Source: Marinobacterium aestuarii (lineage in GTDB: Bacteria; Pseudomonadota; Gammaproteobacteria; Pseudomonadales; Balneatricaceae). Taken from it: a stretch of DNA of 64,000 bases. The stretch's first letter is position 1; every line of letters starts with the position of its first letter. Positions 50,455-57,922 of the stretch are shown here, piece after piece. The stretch lies in assembly GCF_001651805.1 (NCBI RefSeq), contig NZ_CP015839.1:1178001-1242000 (forward strand), read 5' to 3'. The translations under genes were made by a program, and so were the position numbers. The notes below the pieces were generated by a model, which saw nothing but the letters and a program-made list of their open reading frames with translations, ran no database searches and was not told the origin of the DNA.

Positions 50455-51171
50455 TCAAAGCGGCGGAAACAGCCGGGCCAGCAATACCGGCACGGCGGTT
50501 TCAACGCGCAGAATGCGCTGGCCGACATGGATGGGGGCAAGTCCTGCCTGTTGCAGCTTTTCCACCTCATAGCGGATAAATCCGCCCTCCGGCCCTATGG
50601 CCAGCGTCGTGAGTGTCTGTTCGGCGGGTGGGCACTCAGACGCCTCGTAAGGATGAGCTACCAGTGCGCGGGTATCGGTAGCGATGGCAGGCAGTTCGTC
50701 CTCTACAAAGGGTTTGAAGCGCTTGTGCAGCGAGACGTCGGGTACCTGGGTGTCGCCGGCCTGCTCCAGCCCCAGCAGCAGCTGCTCCCGGATGGCAGCG
50801 TCGGCGAGCAAGGGGCTGGACCAGTAGCTCTTGTCGACCCGGTAGGAATTGATCAGGCAGAGTTTTTTAACACCCATGGTGGCGATGGTTTGCAGGGTGC
50901 GTTTGAGCATCTTGGGCCTTGGCAGCGCCAGGATCAGTGTCAGCGGCAGCGCTGTCGGCGGCATCTGATCAAGACAGGTTTCCAGCTCAATGCTCTGGTC
51001 ATCGACGCGCAGTACCTGGGCGCGTCCGATAGCGCCGTTGAGCAGCCCCACTTTCAGTGTCTGTCCTGCCTCGGGTTGCTGCACCGCGCGGATGTGGGCG
51101 TAACGCCGGTCGCTCAGGCGCACTCTGGCAGGCGCGATAAAGTCGTCGTCAAACAGCAGAATCAGGTTCAT
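50455..51171 (-). CDS. rsmE: 16S rRNA m3U1498 methyltransferase RsmE
   Basis: A 238-residue SPOUT-fold enzyme that methylates N3 of U1498 in the ribosomal decoding region. It has an N-terminal PUA-like domain (DDDFIAPARVRLSDRRYAHI) and a C-terminal trefoil knot with AIGPEGGF and HVGQRILRVETAVP. The ATG at 51171 (MNLILLFDDD) matches the family start. It is a single gene divergent from the acetoacetyl-CoA reductase, with 283 bases between. Confidence 0.94.
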   Translation of the reverse strand: MNLILLFDDDFIAPARVRLSDRRYAHIRAVQQPEAGQTLKVGLLNGAIGRAQVLRVDDQSIELETCLDQMPPTALPLTLILALPRPKMLKRTLQTIATMGVKKLCLINSYRVDKSYWSSPLLADAAIREQLLLGLEQAGDTQVPDVSLHKRFKPFVEDELPAIATDTRALVAHPYEASECPPAEQTLTTLAIGPEGGFIRYEVEKLQQAGLAPIHVGQRILRVETAVPVLLARLFPPL

Positions 51172-51454
51172 GGCGTTAGAAAGTATCGGGCTTAAGGAGC
51201 TTGGGGTGCGCATTGTATCAGAAGCGCGCTTGGCCGTCGGAGACCTGGCCGGGTGCAGGTTTGGCTGCGAACTTTGCTTTTTGTCATATATCCGTAAATT
51301 TTTACGGGTATTGTCATCCGCCTGTAGCAAATGAAGTTGATTTGGCCACTGGGTTGGTATTATTGTCGTCTGACTTAGGGACGAGCTAAGCGATAGACAC
51401 TAAAATTATAAGTCGCCTTATAAAAAGGGAAATTGACACTATGGGGATGCGTAT

Positions 51455-52204
51455 ATGAGCAAGAAAATAGCATTTGTTACCGGCGGTACCGGTGGTCTGG
51501 GTACGCCTATTTGTCGTTCTTTGGTTGATCAGGGCTTTACGGTCGTTGCAGGCTACAACAGCGGCGGCAAGCACGAAAAAGCGCAGGCGTGGCAGGAAGA
51601 ACAGCGCAAGGCCGGCTATGAAATCATGATCGCCTACGGTGACGTGACCAACGCTGAATCCTGCGTGCAGTGTATTGCTAACGTGGAGAAGCAGACCGGC
51701 GGTACCATTGATGTGCTGGTTAACAATGCGGGTATTACCCGTGACGGCCAGTTCAAGAAAATGTCCTGGGAGCAGTGGGACGAAGTCATGTCCGCCAACC
51801 TGGACTCCATGTTCCACATGACCCGTGTCGTGATCAACGGCATGCTGGACAAGGGCTGGGGCCGAGTTATCAACATTTCCTCGGTAAATGCCCAGAAAGG
51901 CCAGTTCGGTCAGTGCAACTACTCGGCTGCGAAGGCCGGCATCCATGGCTTCACCAAGGCGCTGGCGCAGGAAGTGGCGCGCAAGGGTGTCACGGTTAAC
52001 ACTGTGTCGCCGGGTTATATCAAGACTGCCATGGTGGCAGCCATTGCACAGGATGTTCAGGACAAGATTACCGCGACTATCCCTGTGGGTCGTTTCGGTA
52101 CGCCGGAAGAGATCGGCCGTCTGGTGGCCTTTGTCGCTGATGAGCAGTCCGGTTATATCACCGGTGCTGATCTGTCGATGAACGGCGGCTTGCACATGTC
52201 CTGA
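51455..52204 (+). CDS. phaB: Acetoacetyl-CoA reductase (PHA synthesis)
   Basis: A 249-residue short-chain dehydrogenase that reduces acetoacetyl-CoA to (R)-3-hydroxybutyryl-CoA with NADPH for polyhydroxybutyrate. The cofactor loop TGGTGGLG is at residues 9-16, the catalytic Ser142, Tyr156 and Lys160 (YSAAK) follow, and the NSGGKHEKA segment is typical of PhaB. No PhaA or PhaC gene is nearby. A GGGG site lies 8 bases before the ATG, and a terminator follows. Confidence 0.92.
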   Translation: MSKKIAFVTGGTGGLGTPICRSLVDQGFTVVAGYNSGGKHEKAQAWQEEQRKAGYEIMIAYGDVTNAESCVQCIANVEKQTGGTIDVLVNNAGITRDGQFKKMSWEQWDEVMSANLDSMFHMTRVVINGMLDKGWGRVINISSVNAQKGQFGQCNYSAAKAGIHGFTKALAQEVARKGVTVNTVSPGYIKTAMVAAIAQDVQDKITATIPVGRFGTPEEIGRLVAFVADEQSGYITGADLSMNGGLHMS

Positions 52205-52253
52205 TACAGGACGCGCCCGAGTGCTGGTTTCGGCCAGTGTTTTGGGCTCAAAT

Positions 52254-52283
52254 AAAAAAATCCCGCTGCTCGCGGGATTTTTT
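52254..52283 (+). terminator. Rho-independent terminator after phaB
   Basis: AAAAATCCCGC pairs with GCGGGATTTTT around TGCTC and is followed by further T residues. It can also serve the gene ending from the other side. Confidence 0.9.
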
Positions 52284-52325
52284 GTGCCTTGCTGTTTTAT
52301 GTCTGAGCGCCTGTGGTTGGCGGTC

Positions 52326-55175
52326 TTACAGCAGCCCTTCCAGCGGGTTGTAAAAGCGCTGTACCAGATCCGGGTGGCGCCGTGCCATGGGCACGCAGCG
52401 CCACTCGTATTCCAGCCGCTGCAGGTCCGCTGTGGTGACAGCTTCGCTCTGCTGTTCCAGTGCCTGCTGCAGGCGCTGCATCTGGTATTCCAGTCGCAGC
52501 GCCTGGTCATCCTCGGGCGACGAGAGTCCCAGTGCTATCTCCAGCTGAATGCACAGCTGGCGCAGGCGCAGACCGGCGGCCTCGGTGAGCTCTGGCAGTA
52601 GCTCGGGTTCCTGGTGCACCTGTCGGGCCAGTGCAAAGCGCTGTTCGATCAGCTCGACATAGTCAGTGCAGCAGTTGTCCTGGGTTTCCCAACGTGCCTG
52701 CAGCTGATCCAATACAGCGGGGTCTGAGTCCTGCGCCAATACTTGGTCCTCAAGCTCATCACACAGCTCTATGCGCAGGCGCAGCGCTGTATAGGCGCTG
52801 GTATCCTGCAGCTGCGCCAGATCGGCGCGCTGGCGCTCGAGCTGCTGGCGGGCATCGTCAAAACGGCGCAGGTAGGGCAGGCTGAAGTCTTCCTCCAGCT
52901 CGCTGAAGTGGGCGATGCTTTCTGGCAGCAGTTGTTCGAGCTGCGCACGACTGCACGGCGTTTCCAGTAGCTGCTCCAGTTGATGGCAAATTTGTTCTGC
53001 TATTTCGCGCTGTTCGACACGCAGCTTGCGATCGCGCTGCTGGCTGTCACCCAGACGCGAAAACAGGGTGTCGCAGTGGGCGCGAAAATGCTTCCACAGT
53101 CGCTGTTCCTGGCTGCGGAAGGTTTTGCCCGCATCCTTCCATTGCTGCTGCAATTGCTTGGCCTGCTGAGCGGCCTGTTGCGGGTCTTCGGCGTCGCACA
53201 GTGCCTCGACCTGTTCGACCAGCTCACGCTTGAACTCCAGGCAGCTGTGATAGTGATCGTGCAGCGGGGCATCGAGTTGTTGCAGCAGTTGATTGAAGCG
53301 CTCCTGTGCCTGCTTGCCGGGGCCGCGGTCGACCGGGGAATAATGTTTCCATTCGTCCTTGGCGGCGCGGCTGATGGTATCGATAGCGCTCCAGTCGGCC
53401 TGTTCCCAGTCGATGCTGGCGATGTAGCTTTCCAGCTGATCGCAGATCACGCCGCGCTGCACCAGGTTCTGGCGCCGGCGCTCGCCCTGTGCCTGGAAGT
53501 AGGCTTCGCAGGGCGCATAGGCCAGGTCCGAAGCCTTCTTGAATCGGCGCCAAATCGCCTGGGCGTGGAAAGGGTCTGTGCTATCGAGCAGTTTCCATTG
53601 CTGTTGCAGGCGGCGGATGGCTTCGGCCAGTTCGGTGACCTCAAGTTCGCTGTCGATCAGGGCTTCCATGTCGGCGCACAGTTGCTCTTTTTTCGGCGTT
53701 ACGGCGTAGCCCTGCCAGTCTTTTAGTTCCAGCAGCTGGGCATGCAGTTGCCTGAATCGCAGATCCAGCGCTGCGGCAGTATTGCCGTTCAGCATCTCCA
53801 GCGCCTGGGCGGCACGGTCATGGCACTTGCCCGCCTGTTTGACGTGGCCGTCCTTGATGGCCAGCTCCAGCTTGTCGAGCTGGTGCTGCAGGTCTTGCGC
53901 CAGTTCCTGCTCTTGCTCGTGCAGCGCCTTGTGGCGTGCGTCTATGGCCTGCAAACGCAGTTGCGCCTGTTTTAGCGCTTCAGGTTGCGGCAGTGCCTGG
54001 GGCCAGTTTATTTTCTGCAGCAGGTTGCTGATGCGCTGTTGCTGCTTGCGCAGTACGGCCGGGCTTGCGTCTTCAATCGGTTGCGACAGCAGGCGTTGCA
54101 GGTCGGTCTGGCACTGCTGCAATGTTGTGGCGCTACCGGCTGTGCTCTTGATGCGACTGAGAATTTTGCCGGGATCCTGCGCGTCACCGGAGCGCTCTGT
54201 ATGGTTCAGGGCGTCCCAGTGCTGCTGCCAGGTGGTCAGTTCGATATCCAGGGCGGCGGTGTCCAGACGGGTGTCTGCCAGGGCTTCGCGGCTGCTCTGC
54301 TCGATCACTTCGAGCTGTTGCAGCAACTGCGCGCAGGCTTCCCTGTAGGCGGCCTGGTCGCGCTGCTGCTGTGCCTTGGCATCCGCCTCGGCCTGCACAA
54401 TAGCGGCACGTTCGCGGCAGCACAGCAGAGCCTGCTGAAAACGGTTTTCCAGTTCGTCTGCGCAGACTTCGAGCTTGTGCCATTCCTGGCTCAGGGCATC
54501 GATACGCGCGCCGTAGAGTGGCATCAATTCGCCTTCGGCCAGTTGCTCCATGCGTTCCACGCGCTCGAGCCTGTCGGTCTGCAAGGCATCCTGAGCACGG
54601 GTCTGATCGCGCAGCTGCTGCAGTTTGTCCCGGGTGACCCGGTAGACCGCCTTGTCACGCTGGCGCATCTGTCGGCCGACGCGCTCAAGTATGGCTTCGC
54701 TTTCCAGCCGCTCGGCTGCCAGGCGCCGCATCTGCGCGCTCTGGGCATTCAGCGTCAGTACTTCAAGATTGCTTTCATCGTGCACCCGTAACAGGGCGGC
54801 CTGTTGCAGCGCGGCCTGGCCGGTGTGCAATGCTATATGGGTCAGCAGGTCCTGATCCTGGATATCCTCAATGCAGGACAGTTGCTGCTCCGGTGACAGC
54901 GTACTGGCTTCACTGGCCACCAGTTTGCACAGGCGGTCGGTGGCGACGTGCCGGATGGACGGGTCCTGCTCGCTGGCCATGACACGCAGCAGCAGCTCGG
55001 GCTTTTGCAGCCGTGCCACTGCAGCCTTGCGCACCTCAGGGCTCTGATCCATCTGAGCCAGCCTGGCGAGTATTTCCAGTTGATCGGGGTGTTCCGTCAG
55101 CAGAGTGCTGATTGCACGTATCCGTACGTCCGCCTTGTTGCTTTGCCACTTGGGCCTGAAAAACTTCGCAAACAT
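52326..55175 (-). CDS. Large DUF349-domain coiled-coil protein
   Basis: About 949 residues, cytoplasmic and strongly helical. The first ~180 residues look like HEAT-type repeats (LARLAQMDQSPEVRKAAVA and similar). The rest is Gln/Leu/Glu-rich coiled coil with several DUF349-type modules in which paired aromatic residues recur (WRRFKKASDLAYAPCEAYF, WKHFRAHCDTLFSRL). No catalytic motif was seen. The family is found in pseudomonads and relatives and its function is unknown. The ATG at 55175 (MFAKFFRPKW) is chosen because homologues begin there, although no good ribosome-binding site precedes it; an ATG 36 bases upstream is possible. Confidence 0.8.
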   Translation of the reverse strand: MFAKFFRPKWQSNKADVRIRAISTLLTEHPDQLEILARLAQMDQSPEVRKAAVARLQKPELLLRVMASEQDPSIRHVATDRLCKLVASEASTLSPEQQLSCIEDIQDQDLLTHIALHTGQAALQQAALLRVHDESNLEVLTLNAQSAQMRRLAAERLESEAILERVGRQMRQRDKAVYRVTRDKLQQLRDQTRAQDALQTDRLERVERMEQLAEGELMPLYGARIDALSQEWHKLEVCADELENRFQQALLCCRERAAIVQAEADAKAQQQRDQAAYREACAQLLQQLEVIEQSSREALADTRLDTAALDIELTTWQQHWDALNHTERSGDAQDPGKILSRIKSTAGSATTLQQCQTDLQRLLSQPIEDASPAVLRKQQQRISNLLQKINWPQALPQPEALKQAQLRLQAIDARHKALHEQEQELAQDLQHQLDKLELAIKDGHVKQAGKCHDRAAQALEMLNGNTAAALDLRFRQLHAQLLELKDWQGYAVTPKKEQLCADMEALIDSELEVTELAEAIRRLQQQWKLLDSTDPFHAQAIWRRFKKASDLAYAPCEAYFQAQGERRRQNLVQRGVICDQLESYIASIDWEQADWSAIDTISRAAKDEWKHYSPVDRGPGKQAQERFNQLLQQLDAPLHDHYHSCLEFKRELVEQVEALCDAEDPQQAAQQAKQLQQQWKDAGKTFRSQEQRLWKHFRAHCDTLFSRLGDSQQRDRKLRVEQREIAEQICHQLEQLLETPCSRAQLEQLLPESIAHFSELEEDFSLPYLRRFDDARQQLERQRADLAQLQDTSAYTALRLRIELCDELEDQVLAQDSDPAVLDQLQARWETQDNCCTDYVELIEQRFALARQVHQEPELLPELTEAAGLRLRQLCIQLEIALGLSSPEDDQALRLEYQMQRLQQALEQQSEAVTTADLQRLEYEWRCVPMARRHPDLVQRFYNPLEGLL

Positions 55176-55338
55176 TGGTAGGGGGGTCCCGGCATAAGGG
55201 TTGGGCAGCATGATCTCGTTATGCTGCAGCGCGAAAGCTAGCTATTCTAAGACGCCATGGATGGCAGCGAAAGAGTTGACATGTGTGCAAAATGGCCAAA
55301 CACAGGAACCGAGTAGCAATCCTGTTGTCTCCTCGCCG

Positions 55339-55803
55339 TTAAACTGTCGCTGCGGGCAGGAATTTGGCGTCGCCATCGACATAGTACCAACGGCCTTTGT
55401 CGTCACGCCTGAAGCGCGAGCGTTCGTGCAGCCGCCCGGGCTCGTCAGTGCTGATGTACAAGGCTTCGAACTCCACAGTGCCGGTACTATCCTGCTCGCC
55501 ACCGGCCTGAACTTCAATAATCCGCAGGCCTATCCAGCGGGTGGATCTGAACTGTTTTTTAAGTACAGCACGCTCGCCCGGCTGGCGCCGCTCCGGTGCC
55601 AGAGTATCGATCAGGTAGGAGGCGAGCCCCAGAGCGAATGCGCTGTAGCGTGAGCGCATCAGTTTTTCCGCGGTCGGTGCTGGCTGCTTGCCGCTAATGG
55701 CGGGCTCGCAGCAATCGCGATACAGCCTGTCGCTCTGGCAGGGGCAGGGCATTTCGGCCGGTAGCTCGGCGGCTATAGCGGAGGCAGATTTCTTCTTCGA
55801 CAT
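55339..55803 (-). CDS. YchJ-family protein with SEC-C zinc motif
   Basis: 154 residues. The N-terminal metal-binding region CPCQSDRLYRDCCEP (Cys20, 22, 31 and 32) resembles the C-terminal tail of SecA, and RSRYSAFALG and the YYVDGD segments are typical of the YchJ (UPF0225) family, an NTF2-like fold of unknown role. The ATG at 55803 follows AGGGATAACC; a slightly longer in-frame start exists. Confidence 0.85.
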   Translation of the reverse strand: MSKKKSASAIAAELPAEMPCPCQSDRLYRDCCEPAISGKQPAPTAEKLMRSRYSAFALGLASYLIDTLAPERRQPGERAVLKKQFRSTRWIGLRIIEVQAGGEQDSTGTVEFEALYISTDEPGRLHERSRFRRDDKGRWYYVDGDAKFLPAATV

Positions 55804-55972
55804 GGTTATCCCTGTGCTGGCGGCCATCCCGGCAGCTGAAATGGATCGACGCCGCCCGAGCTGTTAGGCTTTAATGCAGACTGTTTCAGGGCGCAGGCCC
55901 ATAGTCTAAACAGGATCCGATGTGGCGTCTGCCGTCGGGTTGATCATTTTTATCAGGGAAGCTATCGATTCG

Positions 55973-57436
55973 ATGTCTGTCTCCGCCACGCCGACTTTCT
56001 TCTGGCACGATTACGAAACCTTTGGTGCCGACCCCAAACGCGATCGCCCGGCTCAGTTTGCCGGCATACGTACCGATATGGAGCTGAACATCATCGAAGA
56101 GCCGGTGATGTTTTTCTGCAAGCCGGCGGATGATTTTTTACCTAATCCCGACGCCTGCCTGATTACGGGCATCACGCCGCAGCAGGCGCTGGTAGACGGT
56201 GTCTGCGAAGCAGAGTTCATCGCCAGGATTCATGCTGAAATGGCCCGCCCGGGCACCTGTGGCGTGGGTTACAACAGTATCCGCTTCGATGACGAGGTCA
56301 CGCGCTACACTCTGTACCGCAATTTCTACGACCCCTACGGGCGGGAGTGGCAGAACGACTGTTCGCGCTGGGACATTATCGACATGCTGCGTCTGACGCG
56401 GGCGCTGCGCCCCGAGGGTATCGAGTGGCCGAGTTACGATGATGGTACGCCGAGCCTGCGTCTCGAGGATCTGACCCGCGCCAACAGCATTGACCACGGT
56501 CATGCCCACGATGCGCTGTCCGATGTCTATGCCACCATCGCCATGGCGAAACTCGTGCGCGAGCGCCAGCCGAAACTGTACGACTATGTACTGAAAAATC
56601 GCGGCAAGCGTTCGGTGCAGGCGCTGCTCGACGTGGCCACGCACAAGCCGGTGCTGCATGTATCGTCGCGTTACCCGGTGGAATGGGGCAACTGCGCCAT
56701 AGTCGCACCGCTGGCGGGGCATCCGGTCAATCGCAACAGCGTGATCGTGTGGGATCTGCGGGTTGATCCGACGCCGCTGCTGAGTTTGCCGGCGGCGGAA
56801 ATTCGTCGCCTGATGTATACCCGCAGCGACGACCTTGAGCCGGGTGCACCCCGTATCGCGCTCAAGCAGGTACATATCAACAAGTGCCCCATTGTTGCGC
56901 CTGCGGGCATGCTGACGGCGGTTGAAGCCAAGCGGCTGCAGATTGACGGTGATAGCTGCCGTACGCACTTGCAGATCCTGCGCAGCTTTGACGGTCTGCA
57001 GTCGACCCTGGCAGAAGTATTCGGCGAGAGTGATTTTGATACGCCGTCCGATCCTGATCAGATGCTCTACAGCGGCGGTTTCTTTGGCGAGGCCGACAAG
57101 TCGGCCATGGCGCGGATTCGCACCTGCGACCCCCAGGAGCTTGGCGCGCTGGAGCTGGCCTTTCAGGATCCGCGGCTGGAAGAAATGCTGCTGCGCTACA
57201 AGGCGCGCAATTTCCCCGCCAGCCTCAGTGATGATGAGCGACTGCACTGGGAAGAGTACCGCCAGCGCAAACTACTCGGTGACAACAGTGATGGCTATCT
57301 GGGGATGACGGCGTTTTATGAGCGGCTGAATACACTCTATCAGGCGCCGGAACGCACCGACGAGCAGCGCCGCATTCTGGAGGAGCTGAATGTCTATGCC
57401 GAAGCCATCTACCCGATGGATGGCATGGACGCATGA
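55973..57436 (+). CDS. sbcB: Exonuclease I (SbcB)
   Basis: A 487-residue DnaQ-superfamily 3'-to-5' exonuclease that degrades single-stranded DNA and trims recombination and mismatch-repair intermediates. ExoI motif DYETFG is at residues 13-18, and VGYNSIRFDDE and the HDALSDVYATIAMA ExoIII region are intact. The C-terminal helical domain ends with the typical EELNVYAEAIYP. The ATG at 55973 is chosen over the earlier in-frame starts by homology. Confidence 0.96.
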   Translation: MSVSATPTFFWHDYETFGADPKRDRPAQFAGIRTDMELNIIEEPVMFFCKPADDFLPNPDACLITGITPQQALVDGVCEAEFIARIHAEMARPGTCGVGYNSIRFDDEVTRYTLYRNFYDPYGREWQNDCSRWDIIDMLRLTRALRPEGIEWPSYDDGTPSLRLEDLTRANSIDHGHAHDALSDVYATIAMAKLVRERQPKLYDYVLKNRGKRSVQALLDVATHKPVLHVSSRYPVEWGNCAIVAPLAGHPVNRNSVIVWDLRVDPTPLLSLPAAEIRRLMYTRSDDLEPGAPRIALKQVHINKCPIVAPAGMLTAVEAKRLQIDGDSCRTHLQILRSFDGLQSTLAEVFGESDFDTPSDPDQMLYSGGFFGEADKSAMARIRTCDPQELGALELAFQDPRLEEMLLRYKARNFPASLSDDERLHWEEYRQRKLLGDNSDGYLGMTAFYERLNTLYQAPERTDEQRRILEELNVYAEAIYPMDGMDA

Positions 57437-57810
57437 GAGCCCTGGCGCTTGGCTTCGCTCTGCTGAGCCTGCTGGCGCCGTCGCTTTGGGGCGAAGAAGT
57501 GCTGCCCTATGCGCTGACCGAGCCACGGGGCTTTTCGGCAGGTACAGTGAGTGGGCGAAGCGTGTATGACAACAAGGCGCGTGGCAGTCTTGATGGTGAA
57601 GACATGCCTGAAGTCCGGCCAGTGGACGCGGGGTCCGGCCTGCCGGCGCCCCATATAGTGCCCTATGCCAAGGTGCCTGAAGCCACTGAAGTGTTGATAG
57701 GGTCTGTAAAAAGGCCCGCTGCGCCCAGCGGTGAAGACCGTGTTTTCGAGCAGATCAAGGCCGAGCCTGGCACGTCTTACCTTGAGGCGGCGGAACAGTT
57801 GTCAGACTGA
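57433..57810 (+). CDS. Secreted hypothetical protein downstream of sbcB
   Basis: 125 residues, start overlapping the sbcB stop (ATGA), so translation is coupled. A signal peptide (MRALALGFALLSLLAPSLWG, cleavage near Gly20) precedes a Pro/Gly/Ala-rich, probably disordered mature protein. There is no Cys and no family is recognised. It could be a small periplasmic protein, but coupling to a nuclease gene gives no clear hint of its role. Confidence 0.6.
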   Translation: MRALALGFALLSLLAPSLWGEEVLPYALTEPRGFSAGTVSGRSVYDNKARGSLDGEDMPEVRPVDAGSGLPAPHIVPYAKVPEATEVLIGSVKRPAAPSGEDRVFEQIKAEPGTSYLEAAEQLSD

Positions 57811-57922
57811 ACCTGAAGGCTTCAGAACGTAGCCGGGCAGGGCGCTTGGCGTTGGCGGCCAAATTCCGCCGCCGCCATTCTTTTTAGTCACGATTTCCTT
57901 GCCAGATAACAGCTATGCGCCA

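Noticed and set aside
51337-51363. TTGATT with TATTAT as a phaB promoter
   Set aside because: The spacer is only 15 bases and the region has several similar weak matches.
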